A stretch of 64,000 bases of DNA from Apibacter mensalis (GCF_001418685.1 NZ_LIVM01000010.1:48288-112287); one strand, 5' to 3'. Counted from the stretch's first letter, positions 45,177 through 55,067 are shown. Program-made: numbers and translations. Notes: a model not told the origin generated them from the sequence alone.

Positions 45177-46160
45177 TTATTTATTTTCAAATCTTTGTAT
45201 TGCTATAGAAATTTCATTATCTAATAATTCCGAAAAGTCTAAACCTGCTTGTTTAACCTGTTGTGGGAAAATACTAGCCGGTGAACAACCCGGAGTTGTA
45301 TTAATTTCCAAGAAGTAAGGGATTTCATTCACTATAATAAAATCTAATCTTGAAAACCCGGTCATATTTAATGATCTATATATATGCGCAGCAGCCTCTC
45401 GTATGTGTTTATCTTCTTTTTCTGATAGAAGTGCTGGAGTGATTTCTTCAGATGCTCCTAAATATTTAGCTTCATAATCAAAAAATTCATTTTTAGAAAT
45501 TATCTCTGTAGTATTAATTACAACCACTTCACCTTTGTATTTAATTACACCTACCTGAACTTCTCTCCCTTCTAAAAAACTTTCAACTAATACAGCCTTA
45601 TCTTCTTTAAATGCAAAATCTAATGCGTTTAAAAAATCCTCCTTTTTTTTCACTTTTGATACTCCCAAACTGGAACCTGATTGATTGGGCTTAACAAAAC
45701 AAGGTAAATCTACCTTTTTAATAATTGAATCAACATCTATATGATCACCTTTATTTAAATAAACGGATTTAGCTACTGAAACATTAAATTTTTTAAGTAC
45801 AGATAAAGTATCTCTTTTATTGAATGTCAAAGCAGAATTATAAAAAGAGCATCCTGAATACGGAATATTGAGCAATTCCCAATATGCCTGCATCAATCCA
45901 TTTTCTCCCGGATTTCCATGTATTGTATTTAAAAGTACATCAAAATGGATTTTTTTTTCATTCCATTGAAAACTAAAATCACCTTTATTTATAGGATATT
46001 TTTGATCATTTATAATGACATTCCAACCGTCTTTTAAAATAGTTATTTTAAAAACAGTGTATTTGGACTTATTTATTTGAGTATAAAAATAATCACCGCT
46101 TTTTAAAGAAACAATACTTTCTTCAGAATAGCCCCCCATTACAATTCCGACTGTCATCAT
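45177..46160 (-). CDS. ddl: D-alanine--D-alanine ligase
   Basis: Ddl joins two D-alanines for peptidoglycan synthesis (EC 6.3.2.4). The 327-residue ATP-grasp protein has VGIVMGGYSEESIVSLKSG at the N-terminus, IHGNPGENGLMQAYWELLNIPYSGCSF for substrate binding, the ATP-binding PCFVKPNQSGSSLGVSKV, and ARLDFIIVNEIPYFLEINTTPGCSPAS with metal ligands. Two adjacent ATGs (46160 and 46157) are possible starts. It is divergent from a PASTA-domain gene, and a -7 box lies 56 bases upstream. Confidence 0.96.
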   Translation of the reverse strand: MMTVGIVMGGYSEESIVSLKSGDYFYTQINKSKYTVFKITILKDGWNVIINDQKYPINKGDFSFQWNEKKIHFDVLLNTIHGNPGENGLMQAYWELLNIPYSGCSFYNSALTFNKRDTLSVLKKFNVSVAKSVYLNKGDHIDVDSIIKKVDLPCFVKPNQSGSSLGVSKVKKKEDFLNALDFAFKEDKAVLVESFLEGREVQVGVIKYKGEVVVINTTEIISKNEFFDYEAKYLGASEEITPALLSEKEDKHIREAAAHIYRSLNMTGFSRLDFIIVNEIPYFLEINTTPGCSPASIFPQQVKQAGLDFSELLDNEISIAIQRFENK

Positions 46161-46215
46161 AAAATTTCAATTATTATAATAGTAATTAATTATTTATATT
46201 TAGAGTTAGAACGTA

Positions 46216-46223
46216 CAAAATTA
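46216..46223 (-). promoter_or_regulatory. -7 box of ddl-coaD
   Basis: Minus-strand TAATTTTG fits TAnnTTTG and implies a leader of about 50 bases. No -33 TTG is seen. Confidence 0.4.
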
Positions 46224-46265
46224 AACATATTTTTAACTAATAAACTATATTATTTTTATTATTTA

Positions 46266-46273
46266 TATATTTG
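46266..46273 (+). promoter_or_regulatory. -7 box of the PASTA-rluD operon
   Basis: TATATTTG fits TAnnTTTG and implies a leader of about 14 bases. It is set back to back with the ddl box in a 130-base divergent spacer. Confidence 0.4.
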
Positions 46274-46290
46274 CTTTGTAAAATGTAAGT

Positions 46291-47286
46291 ATGAAATTCT
46301 TAAAACTGTTAGGATCTTGGCAATTTTGGTTAAGCATTGTATTAGCTATTGTAATTTTTTTTGGAATTTTACAGGTAACTTTCCTATGGTTAAATACTTA
46401 CACAAATCATGGTGTACAAGTTGAAGTTCCTAATTTAAATAATCTAACTTTAGATCAAGCAATTGTTAAGCTTGAAAAAAATGACTTAGAGTATGAAATT
46501 GATACGTCAAAATATGATCCTAAATATAAATCATATCAAATATTAGATATATATCCGCTGATAGGTTCGCGTGTTAAAAAAGGAAGAAGAATATTTATTC
46601 GAGCCAACGCTAAAACATGGAAATTTGTTACTGTTCCTAATGTTATCGGAAAATATAAATACTTAGCTTTTAGTCAATTGAATTTAGTTGGGTTAAAAAT
46701 TACCGATACTATCTATGAGCCAAGTTTAGCAACCAATACTGTTTTAAAACTTTTATATAAAGGTAAGGAAGTGCAACCGGGTTTAACCTTACCTCGTTTC
46801 TCTCCATTAACAATTGTCTTGGCAAAAAGTCTTGCAAAAAATGTTTCTGTTCCTAATTTCATCGGATTAGATGAAGAAACAGCTAAAAACATGATTACGG
46901 AAAACCTTTTTTCTATCGGAAATATTACCTATGATGATCCTGCCAGAACTGAAAATAATTACGTATATTATCAAGTTCCTGCACCTTCTTTTATTTATGA
47001 CCAAGGACAACCTATAGATTTATATCTTAGTGATAAACCTTTAGTTAAATTAAAGGAAAAAATAAAAGAATTAGATCAAACATTTAATATTCATAAATAC
47101 TCCGATTCCTTGAATAATGTTAATTATTCTCATGAAATTAGCAACTCTGTTATAAATTATAAAAATATAACTTCCTCAACTGAAAATACGACTAATAATA
47201 CTAACACTAGTGAGAATATTACTCAACCAATCCCTCATCCTAGATATGATCCCCATAAAAAGCCTAAAAGAGTAATATTAGAATAA
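46291..47286 (+). CDS. Membrane-anchored PASTA domain protein
   Basis: The 331-residue protein has a single N-terminal membrane helix (13-36) and three PASTA repeats on the periplasmic side. These lie at about 40-110 (VEVPNLNNLTLDQAIVKLEKNDL), 112-180 (VTVPNVIGKYKYLAFSQLNLVGL) and 184-250 (VSVPNFIGLDEETAKNMITENLF). A polar Asn/Thr/Ser-rich tail follows. PASTA domains bind peptidoglycan-related ligands in kinases and penicillin-binding proteins; here no kinase or transpeptidase domain is attached. Location between ddl and rluD is consistent with a cell-wall role, but no function is established. Confidence 0.88.
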   Translation: MKFLKLLGSWQFWLSIVLAIVIFFGILQVTFLWLNTYTNHGVQVEVPNLNNLTLDQAIVKLEKNDLEYEIDTSKYDPKYKSYQILDIYPLIGSRVKKGRRIFIRANAKTWKFVTVPNVIGKYKYLAFSQLNLVGLKITDTIYEPSLATNTVLKLLYKGKEVQPGLTLPRFSPLTIVLAKSLAKNVSVPNFIGLDEETAKNMITENLFSIGNITYDDPARTENNYVYYQVPAPSFIYDQGQPIDLYLSDKPLVKLKEKIKELDQTFNIHKYSDSLNNVNYSHEISNSVINYKNITSSTENTTNNTNTSENITQPIPHPRYDPHKKPKRVILE

Positions 47287-47308
47287 TTAGAACAGCTTTA
47301 TAAATTTT

Positions 47309-48361
47309 ATGCAAAAACAAGAATTATCAGATAATGAACAATATAGTGATACGGATGAATTATACGAACATTTTAAAATCATTGTTGATAAGGGACAAGG
47401 TTCCGTACGCATAGATAAATATCTTGTAAATTTAATCGAAAATTCAACAAGAAATAAAATTCAAAAGGCTGCTCTTGCCGGTAATATTTTAGTTAATAAT
47501 GTACCTGTTAAATCAAACTATAAGGTAAAACCTAATGATATTGTCTCAATTGTTTTATCTCATCCTCCTCGTGATACTACCATTATACCACAAAATATTT
47601 CTTTAGACATCATATTTGAAGATGAAGATTTATTAGTGGTTAATAAAAAAGCAGGAATGGTTGTCCATCCCGGATTCGGTAATTTTGAAGGAACTTTAGT
47701 TAATGCTTTAGCTTATCATTTCAGTACTTTACCCTATTTTCAAACGGACTTGGATAAACGTCCGGGGCTTGTACACAGAATTGACAAAGATACTTCGGGA
47801 TTATTAGTAATCGCAAAAAATGAATTTGCAATGAATCATTTAGCCAAACAGTTTTTTAATAAAACTACTAAAAGAGTGTATAATGCTTTAGTTTGGGGTA
47901 ATTTTGAGGAAGATGAAGGTACAATTACCGGAAATATTGGACGAGATTTAAAAGACCGCATGCAAATGGCAGTTTTTCCAGATGGTTCTCATGGTAAACA
48001 CGCTGTTACTCATTATAAAGTTTTAGAAAGATTCAGATATGTTACCTTAGTTGAGTGTCAACTTGAAACCGGCAGAACTCATCAAATTCGGGCTCATATG
48101 AAATACTTAGGACATATACTTTTTAATGATGAAAGATACGGTGGAAACATTGTTCTAAAAGGTACTACTTTTACAAAGTATAAACAATTTATCGATAATT
48201 GCTTTGAGATTCTTCCTAGGCAAGCCTTACATGCGCGTACATTAGGCTTTATTCATCCAAGAACAAAAAAAGAAATGTTTTTTGAAATTGATTTACCTGA
48301 CGATATGAAGCAGGTATTGGATAAATGGAGATCTTACATTCATTTTAATCAACTGCAATAA
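47309..48361 (+). CDS. rluD: RluD-type pseudouridine synthase
   Basis: This enzyme isomerises uridines to pseudouridine in 23S rRNA helix 69 or related sites. The 350-residue protein has an S4 RNA-binding domain (about 35-85, RIDKYLVNLIENSTRNKIQKAALAGNILVNN). The catalytic domain has DIIFEDEDLLVVNKKAGMVVHPG and the active-site motif LVHRIDKDTSGLLVIAK, in which the Asp is catalytic. LVECQLETGRTHQIRAHMKYLGHI follows. Motifs favour the RluD/RluC subgroup, and the exact sites cannot be assigned. It lies 22 bases after the PASTA gene. Confidence 0.92.
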   Translation: MQKQELSDNEQYSDTDELYEHFKIIVDKGQGSVRIDKYLVNLIENSTRNKIQKAALAGNILVNNVPVKSNYKVKPNDIVSIVLSHPPRDTTIIPQNISLDIIFEDEDLLVVNKKAGMVVHPGFGNFEGTLVNALAYHFSTLPYFQTDLDKRPGLVHRIDKDTSGLLVIAKNEFAMNHLAKQFFNKTTKRVYNALVWGNFEEDEGTITGNIGRDLKDRMQMAVFPDGSHGKHAVTHYKVLERFRYVTLVECQLETGRTHQIRAHMKYLGHILFNDERYGGNIVLKGTTFTKYKQFIDNCFEILPRQALHARTLGFIHPRTKKEMFFEIDLPDDMKQVLDKWRSYIHFNQLQ

Positions 48362-48778
48362 AAAATTTGTATTCACAAGTAAATTAAGATTAAATAGATT
48401 TGACATACTTATCATTTTATGAATTATTTGTAAAAATTTTAAAAACATATATGTTCTAATTATATAATATATTTATAATTCTATGATATTTAAACATTTC
48501 CCCTACACAAGCATATGCGCTTTTATTTGTATAAAATTATGATAAACATTTTTACGGCAAACAAATACATCTTAGTTAAAAAATATCTAAATATTTTATT
48601 TGGATATTTTTAAGTATTTTATCTTTGATACTAGTTATAAATTAATGTTATAAAAATCAATGGATCAAGTATTTTTTTATATCTTTATGAGATATTTTAA
48701 TTAAATTTTTAATACTTACCCCTCAATTTAATTTAACACACATTAAACTGTAATATCTCTTTATAATAAATAATATAG
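48362..48778. other. AT-rich spacer between rluD and kdsA
   Basis: More than 400 bases without a gene. I see no clear terminator stem, tRNA or repeat. A slightly less AT-rich patch (48500-48570) has no open frame of note. Confidence 0.45.
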
Positions 48779-48786
48779 TAAATTTG
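48779..48786 (+). promoter_or_regulatory. -7 box close to the kdsA start
   Basis: TAAATTTG fits TAnnTTTG and lies 11 bases before the ATG, implying a leader of under ten bases. No TTG at -33. Confidence 0.4.
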
Positions 48787-48797
48787 TTAAAAAGATC

Positions 48798-49616
48798 ATG
48801 AAAAATACCTTATATTCAATTCCTAAAATAAAAAATATTGATACTAATAATTTTACTTTAATTGCTGGACCTTGCATTATTGAAGGTGAACAAATGGCTA
48901 TTGATATAGCCGGTAAAATTATTGAAATCACTAATAAATTAAGTATTCCCTATATTTTTAAGGGCTCTTTTAAAAAGGCAAACCGATCTAGAGTAGATAG
49001 TTTTACAACTATAGGTGAACAAAAATCTTTGGAAATATTAAAAAAAGTTGGTGATACTTTTTCTATACCAACTACCACTGACATTCACGAAAATGAACAC
49101 GCTAAATGGGCTGCAGAGTATGTGGATGTTTTACAAATTCCTGCTTTTTTGATTAGACAAACCGACTTGTTAGTTGCAGCCGCAAAAACCGGAAAGTATA
49201 TTACTTTAAAAAAAGGTCAATTTTTGTCTCCGGAAGCCATGCAATTTGCAGCTCAAAAAATACAAGATTCAGGAAATAATAATTATGCTATAATTGATAG
49301 AGGAACTTCTTTCGGCTATCACGATCTAATTGTTGATTATAGAGGTATCCCTACCATGAGGCAATATGCTCCGGTAATATTGGACGTAACACATTCTTTA
49401 CAACAGCCTAATCAAACTACTGGTGTAACGGGAGGCAGACCCGATAGGATTGAAACCATTGCCAAAGCCGGTATTGCCGTTGGTGCTGATGGAATCTTCA
49501 TTGAAACTCATCCTAATCCTGAAAAAGCGCTTTCTGATGGAGCAAATATGCTAAAGCTTGGTTTACTTGAAAACTTACTTGAAAAATTAGTAAAAATTAG
49601 AGAAGCTATTAGATAA
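48798..49616 (+). CDS. kdsA: 3-deoxy-8-phosphooctulonate synthase (KDO8P synthase)
   Basis: KdsA condenses arabinose 5-phosphate with phosphoenolpyruvate to KDO 8-phosphate (EC 2.5.1.55), for the lipopolysaccharide core. The 272-residue protein has the family start FTLIAGPCIIEGE, the FKGSFKKANRSRVDSF substrate region, VDVLQIPAFLIRQTDLLVAAAKTGK, and the LDVTHSLQQP and IETHPNPEKALSDGANML motifs. The presence of KDO synthesis confirms a Gram-negative envelope. It is monocistronic. Confidence 0.97.
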   Translation: MKNTLYSIPKIKNIDTNNFTLIAGPCIIEGEQMAIDIAGKIIEITNKLSIPYIFKGSFKKANRSRVDSFTTIGEQKSLEILKKVGDTFSIPTTTDIHENEHAKWAAEYVDVLQIPAFLIRQTDLLVAAAKTGKYITLKKGQFLSPEAMQFAAQKIQDSGNNNYAIIDRGTSFGYHDLIVDYRGIPTMRQYAPVILDVTHSLQQPNQTTGVTGGRPDRIETIAKAGIAVGADGIFIETHPNPEKALSDGANMLKLGLLENLLEKLVKIREAIR

Positions 49617-49858
49617 ACATACGGTTAAGAACTTTATTTGAAATTTAAAGGCATATCAAAACTTATTTTTTTCATATTATTTAATAGAATTAACTAGAGC
49701 ATTAGGGTAATATTTTTAGAGTGTTTTTCATTAAATTAATTGATTTTTATATCAAGCTTACTATATAAATTTAATTTTTAAAAACCTTTTATTGTTTTGG
49801 TTTATAATTACATAATTGAAAATGATTGATTAATGTAAAAAATACGTTTTGTTATAAG

Positions 49859-49866
49859 TAAATTTG
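49859..49866 (+). promoter_or_regulatory. -7 box supporting the downstream hemN start
   Basis: TAAATTTG fits TAnnTTTG. Transcription would start near 49870, at or after an in-frame GTG at 49869 but before the ATG at 49884, which favours the ATG as the start. Confidence 0.45.
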
Positions 49867-49883
49867 CAGTGACAATACAGAAA

Positions 49884-51248
49884 ATGCCAAGTAATACTCT
49901 AATACAGAAATATAATGTACCCGGCCCCAGGTATACCAGTTATCCGACTGTGCCTTATTGGGATGAGAAAAATTTTTCTTCCGAAAAATGGATTAAAACA
50001 TTACAACAGTCTTTTATTGAAAGTAATAGAAGAGAAGGAATTAGTTTATATATTCATTTACCATTTTGTGAAAGCTTATGTACTTTTTGTGCTTGTAACA
50101 AACGTATCACCAAACAGCATAATGTTGAGTTAATATATATTGACTCTCTTTTAAAAGAATGGCAATTATACTTAAATATATTATCTGAAAAACCCATTAT
50201 AAAAGAATTGCATTTAGGAGGAGGAACCCCCTCATTTTTTTCTCCTGAAAATCTTACGTATTTATTAAAAAATATTTTTTCTAAAGCAGCAATTCACCCT
50301 AATAAAGAATTTAGTTTTGAAGGTCATCCCAATAATACCACCCGTGAACATCTTCAATCGTTATACAATCTAGGTTTTAAAAGAGTAAGTTTTGGTGTCC
50401 AAGATTACGATTCTAAAGTACAACAAGCTATTCATAGAATTCAACCTTTAAAAAATGTTAAAAAAGTAACTGAATTAGCTAGAGAAATAGGATATGAAAG
50501 TATAAGCCATGATTTAGTGTTCGGATTACCTTTTCAAGATTTAAATAAAGTTATACATACCATAAGCATGACTGAATTAATGCAACCTGATCGAATCGCA
50601 TTTTATTCTTATGCTCATGTTCCTTGGATCAAGGGGGTCGGACAAAGGGGGTTCAAAGATGAAGATTTACCTAGCGGAGAAGTAAAAAGAGAATTGTATG
50701 AAAGAGGTAAAGAGTTACTGGAAAAAATGGGATATTTTGAAATAGGAATGGATCATTTTTCTTTAAAATCTGATTCCTTGTACCAATCTATGTTAAATAG
50801 AAAAATACATAGAAATTTTATGGGATACACCTCCTCTTCTACTCAAGTAATGATTGGTTTAGGGGTTTCTTCCATTTCAGACAATTGGTATGCGTTTGCT
50901 CAAAACCTAAAAACTATTGAAGAATACTATCAAAAAGTTAATAATCATGAACTTCCTGTTTTTAGAGGCCACATATTAAGTGAAGAAGATTTATTTATTA
51001 GAAGGCATATACTCAATTTAATGTGTTTGTTAGAAACCCAATGGGAAAATGAGATTATTGAAAAAAATTATCCTGAAATTATTGAAAGGTTAAGGGTATT
51101 TGAGGCAGACAATCTTATAAAACTATCTGACAATTCGTTGATTATTAAAGAAAATGGTCGTTCTTTTATTCGTAATATTTGTATGGCTTTCGATTTGAGA
51201 ATGATGAAAAATGCACCTCAAACCAAATTATTTTCAATGACTGTTTAA
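49884..51248 (+). CDS. hemN: Oxygen-independent coproporphyrinogen III dehydrogenase
   Basis: HemN is a radical-SAM enzyme that decarboxylates coproporphyrinogen III to protoporphyrinogen IX without oxygen (EC 1.3.98.3). Starting at ATG 49884 it has 454 residues. The extended cluster motif is CxxxCxxCxC at C62, C66, C69 and C71, the pattern of true HemN rather than the HemW chaperones. The start LIQKYNVPGPRYTSYPTVPYW and the KELHLGGGTPSFFSPENL and FAFYSYAHVPWIKGVGQR-type segments are also HemN-like. It suggests haem synthesis under low oxygen. A GTG start 15 bases upstream is less likely. The gene stands alone and converges with an exported-protein gene. Confidence 0.93.
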   Translation: MPSNTLIQKYNVPGPRYTSYPTVPYWDEKNFSSEKWIKTLQQSFIESNRREGISLYIHLPFCESLCTFCACNKRITKQHNVELIYIDSLLKEWQLYLNILSEKPIIKELHLGGGTPSFFSPENLTYLLKNIFSKAAIHPNKEFSFEGHPNNTTREHLQSLYNLGFKRVSFGVQDYDSKVQQAIHRIQPLKNVKKVTELAREIGYESISHDLVFGLPFQDLNKVIHTISMTELMQPDRIAFYSYAHVPWIKGVGQRGFKDEDLPSGEVKRELYERGKELLEKMGYFEIGMDHFSLKSDSLYQSMLNRKIHRNFMGYTSSSTQVMIGLGVSSISDNWYAFAQNLKTIEEYYQKVNNHELPVFRGHILSEEDLFIRRHILNLMCLLETQWENEIIEKNYPEIIERLRVFEADNLIKLSDNSLIIKENGRSFIRNICMAFDLRMMKNAPQTKLFSMTV

Positions 51249-51303
51249 TTTTGAAATGATTTTATTATCGAGAATTTATTTATATAAACTTGATTTTTTT
51301 AAA

Positions 51304-52197
51304 TTATAAATCTTCCTTATTTAAAATATAAAGTGTAGGTTTAACGTGAAAAAGAGAATAATTCATTTCTTCTCCGGTTATATAAATTTTGGAATCTGTT
51401 ACGGCTATTGCTTCTGTTTGCCCTAAAGATGCTGTTAAACCTATAAGTGTTTGTTTGGATTTACCATTAAAAAACTTATGATCATTGAAGTCATAAAATT
51501 TCCAAACATAGGCTGCTTCTTTGGTATATCCTATTAAATATAAAATATTATTGTAGATATCGGCTCCGGTTATTAAACATTCCGTATTAAAAGTTTCTAT
51601 CTTTTTTGCAATTTTAGGTTTTGAAGAACTTTCTAAATCCAATTCATAATGAGTGGTGTGAAAATCTCCCCAACGTTTTGTAAATAAATGAAGCTTATTT
51701 TTATAATAAATAAACGCTTCGCAGTCAAAATTTGTTTTAAAATTGCCAAGGTTCTCGTATTCTTTCTGATCTTCGAATGTAAATTGAAATTTACCTGATA
51801 GGGCTAATTCATCAGGGTGAGAAGCAAAATTTGGCAATACTACCCAATATACAGTTAAATCTTTTCGAATACCTAAATTATTTCCAAAATCACCTATAAA
51901 AAGAGTATCTCCTTTACGGGCCAGTTCTTCCCAATCAACATTTTTTACTCCTTTAATTTTTAATGTTTGAACTATTTTTCCATTTTCAGAACTTAATTTA
52001 TAAATTTCAGCGTCTCCCCCACTATCATTACAAGTATATAGAAAGTCTTTATAAAACTCAAGAGCAGAAGTTTCATTTATTTGGGATGAAAGAGTATACG
52101 TTCCGGGATGTTCGGATATATCTAAAATATTCTTCTCTACTTGCCCGCATAAAACTATTGAAACCAAACAAAAAGATAAGGTAATTAATTTAATCAT
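51304..52197 (-). CDS. Exported beta-rich protein of unknown function
   Basis: I do not recognise a named family. The 297-residue protein has a signal peptide (MIKLITLSFCLVSIVLCGQ) and a body of alternating short strands with repeated ETSALEFYKDFLYTCNDSGGDAEIY-, GDTLFIGDFGNN- and QTEAIAVTDSKIYITGEE-like segments. This suggests a beta-propeller, as in SdiA-regulated or esterase-like exported proteins. DFGNNLGIRKDLTVYWV resembles metal-site loops in some propellers. No catalytic motif is certain. It is monocistronic, converges with hemN, and probably acts in the periplasm or outer membrane. Confidence 0.7.
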   Translation of the reverse strand: MIKLITLSFCLVSIVLCGQVEKNILDISEHPGTYTLSSQINETSALEFYKDFLYTCNDSGGDAEIYKLSSENGKIVQTLKIKGVKNVDWEELARKGDTLFIGDFGNNLGIRKDLTVYWVVLPNFASHPDELALSGKFQFTFEDQKEYENLGNFKTNFDCEAFIYYKNKLHLFTKRWGDFHTTHYELDLESSSKPKIAKKIETFNTECLITGADIYNNILYLIGYTKEAAYVWKFYDFNDHKFFNGKSKQTLIGLTASLGQTEAIAVTDSKIYITGEEMNYSLFHVKPTLYILNKEDL

Positions 52198-52337
52198 AAC
52201 TTGTTAGAATACTTATAATTTTTATTACTGATTTATGTAAACTATTATCTTATTTATACAGTGAGCACTCTATAAAGATCACAATAATTTTAATTATATA
52301 TTTATAACTATTTCTTAGTTTAAATGACTTTTCTAAC

Positions 52338-54956
52338 TTATAATTTCTTTAAGCTCTCTTTTAAAATAGAGATTTTTTCCAGTGTGTCGAACCGTTTCTT
52401 TTTTTCCATATCAACCACTTTTTGAGGAGCTCCATTCACAAATTTTTCATTAGATAATTTTGCATTCACACTTTTCAAAAACCCTTCTAAATAGGCTATA
52501 TCTTCTACTATTTTAGCTTTTTCTGCCTCCATATCAATGGTTTGTGTAAAAGGTATGGCAAATTCCAATTTACCGACTAAAAAAGTATAAGATGGTTCAT
52601 TTTCATCAAGATGATCATTTATTTCTGAAATAGTAGCTAATTTTTTTATAGTTGCAATATTTTCCAGCCTATGATTGCCTTTACATATAAGTACAAGGGC
52701 TTCTTTCGGGGAAATTCCTTTTTCGGAACGGAAGTTTCTAATACTTGAAATAATTTCTTTGGTTACTTCAAAATCAGATATTATGGATTCATCAAATATT
52801 TCTTCAGAGACTGATGAAGCTATAATGAGACTTTCTTGTACCTCCCTTTCTTTAATTGTTTGCCAAATCTCTTCAGATATAAAAGGCATAAATGGATGTA
52901 ACAATTTTAAAAGATCCTCTAAGATAGCTATAGTTTCTAAATACGTTTTTTTATCAATGTCTTCACCATATGGAGGTTTAATTGCCTCTAAATACCAAGA
53001 ACAATAGTCATCCCATACAAGCTTATAAATGCTCATTAAAGCATCAGAAATTCGATATTTTTCAAAATCTGCATTTATTGATGTAACTGTTTTAGCTATT
53101 TTATTTTTTATCCAAGAAATAGCTTCTTTACTTTCAATAGTTTGATGTTTAGATGAATCGACATTCCAAGATTTTACTAATCGAAATGAATTCCAGATTT
53201 TATTGGAAAAGTTTCTTCCTTGTAAACACAAATCTTCATCAAACATAAGATCATTTCCGGCAGAAGAACTTAACAACACTCCTACACGTACTCCGTCTGC
53301 TCCATATTCCTCTATCAGTTTTAATGGATCGGGAGAGTTGCCAAGCTGCTTAGACATTTTTCTTCTTAGTTTATCTCTTACAATCCCTGTGAAGTAAACA
53401 TTTGAAAAAGGCGTTTCATTTCTGAAAGCATATCCAGCCATGACCATTCTGGCAACCCAGAAAAATATAATATCCGGTCCGGTAACTAAGTCTTGTGTCG
53501 GATAATAATAATTGATTTCTTTATTGTTCGGTTCATTTATTCCATTGAAAACCGAAATAGGCCATAACCAGGAAGAAAACCAAGTGTCTAATACATCTTC
53601 TTCTTGCCTTAATGTATCAAATGTTATGGCAGAATTTTTTTCTAGAGCTAATTTTAAAGCTTCCTCTTTAGTTTGAGCTATTACAAAATCATTTTCACCT
53701 TCACCGTAATAATAAGCCGGAATTCTATGTCCCCACCAAAGCTGACGAGAAATATTCCAATCGTGAATATCTTCCAACCAATTTTTATAGGTAGTTACGA
53801 ATTTTTCCGGATATAGCTTAAGTTTCTCATTCAATACTGCATCTAGTGCAGGTTTAGCAAAATCCTTCATTTTCATAAACCACTGTATCGAAATTTTAGG
53901 CTCAATAACCGCTCCGGTTCTTTCTGAAGTCCCAACTTTGTTTACATAATTTTCTTCTTTTTCAAGAAGATTTTTTTCTTTCAATTCTTTCGAAATTTCC
54001 TTACGTACTATAAATCTATCTTTTCCCTTATAATGCAATCCGTAATCATTTAAAGTAGCATTTTCATTAAATATATCAATGGTAGCTAATTGATGCTTTT
54101 TCCCCAGGTTATAATCATTAATATCATGAGCCGGGGTTATTTTTAGAACTCCAGTTCCAAATTCCATATCTACATATTCATCTTCAATAACGGGAATTTC
54201 TCTATTACAGATAGGTACTATAACGTTCTTTCCTTTTAAATATTGGTATCGCCCATCATTGGGATTAATACAAAGGGCAGTATCTCCGAATATAGTTTCA
54301 GGTCTTGTTGTGGCAACGATTACATAATTATCTTCATGAGCTACTTTATATCGTAAAAAATATAATTTACCATTTTGTTCTTTATAAATTACCTCTTCAT
54401 CTGATATATTTGTTTTCGCTTCCGGATCCCAATTAATCATTTTATTGCCTTTATAAATATATCCTCTATTATAAAGATCAACAAAACATTTAATTACAGA
54501 ATTATATAAATCCTTATCAAGTGTAAATTTAGTTCGATCCCAATCACAAGAACATCCTAATTTTTTTAATTGTTCCAATATGATTCCACCATGCGTATGT
54601 GTCCATTCCCATGCATGTTCTAAAAATTTTTCTCTTCCAATGTCAAATTTACTTATACCCTGTTCTTTTAGCTTGTTTACCACTTTGGCTTCAGTGGCTA
54701 TGGAAGCATGATCAGTTCCGGGTATCCAACAGGCATTATATCCCAACATTCGAGCACGTCTTATTAAAACATCCTGAATAGTATTATTAAGCATATGCCC
54801 CATATGTAATACACCTGTAACATTGGGTGGAGGAATTACAATAGTATATGGTTTTTTCTCATTAGGTTCTGAATGAAAAAAATTGTTAGCCATCCAAAAT
54901 TTATACCACTTATCTTCAACATTTTTAGGAGAATATTTTGCTGCAATTTCTGACAT
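52338..54956 (-). CDS. valS: Valyl-tRNA synthetase
   Basis: ValS charges tRNA-Val (EC 6.1.1.9). The 872-residue class I enzyme has the HIGH-type motif in PPPNVTGVLHMGHMLNNT, the editing (CP1) domain with TTRPETIFGDTALCINP, and the signature loop KMSKQ in RRKMSKQLGNSPDPL; the last residue differs from the usual KMSKS. An anticodon-binding domain and a C-terminal coiled coil (about 805-872) complete it. Length is normal. A -7 box lies 26 bases upstream. Confidence 0.97.
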   Translation of the reverse strand: MSEIAAKYSPKNVEDKWYKFWMANNFFHSEPNEKKPYTIVIPPPNVTGVLHMGHMLNNTIQDVLIRRARMLGYNACWIPGTDHASIATEAKVVNKLKEQGISKFDIGREKFLEHAWEWTHTHGGIILEQLKKLGCSCDWDRTKFTLDKDLYNSVIKCFVDLYNRGYIYKGNKMINWDPEAKTNISDEEVIYKEQNGKLYFLRYKVAHEDNYVIVATTRPETIFGDTALCINPNDGRYQYLKGKNVIVPICNREIPVIEDEYVDMEFGTGVLKITPAHDINDYNLGKKHQLATIDIFNENATLNDYGLHYKGKDRFIVRKEISKELKEKNLLEKEENYVNKVGTSERTGAVIEPKISIQWFMKMKDFAKPALDAVLNEKLKLYPEKFVTTYKNWLEDIHDWNISRQLWWGHRIPAYYYGEGENDFVIAQTKEEALKLALEKNSAITFDTLRQEEDVLDTWFSSWLWPISVFNGINEPNNKEINYYYPTQDLVTGPDIIFFWVARMVMAGYAFRNETPFSNVYFTGIVRDKLRRKMSKQLGNSPDPLKLIEEYGADGVRVGVLLSSSAGNDLMFDEDLCLQGRNFSNKIWNSFRLVKSWNVDSSKHQTIESKEAISWIKNKIAKTVTSINADFEKYRISDALMSIYKLVWDDYCSWYLEAIKPPYGEDIDKKTYLETIAILEDLLKLLHPFMPFISEEIWQTIKEREVQESLIIASSVSEEIFDESIISDFEVTKEIISSIRNFRSEKGISPKEALVLICKGNHRLENIATIKKLATISEINDHLDENEPSYTFLVGKLEFAIPFTQTIDMEAEKAKIVEDIAYLEGFLKSVNAKLSNEKFVNGAPQKVVDMEKKKRFDTLEKISILKESLKKL

Positions 54957-54981
54957 GAATTCTTATTTTTGAGAATGAATA

Positions 54982-54989
54982 CAAAGGTA
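54982..54989 (-). promoter_or_regulatory. -7 box of valS
   Basis: Minus-strand TACCTTTG fits TAnnTTTG and gives a leader of about 22 bases. No -33 TTG is visible. Confidence 0.45.
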
Positions 54990-55034
54990 CTATTTTATTA
55001 ATTTTTTTAAAAAAATTATATTGTGTATATACTG

Positions 55035-55067
55035 AAATAGGATTTTCAAAGCTTGAAAATCCTATTT
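55035..55067. repeat. Perfect 15-base-pair inverted repeat
   Basis: AAATAGGATTTTCAA and TTGAAAATCCTATTT flank a three-base tip. It lies between the end of the ABC transporter operon and valS. On neither strand is it followed at once by a T run, so it is not a standard intrinsic terminator, though it is well placed to stop or stabilise the ABC transcript. Confidence 0.6.
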
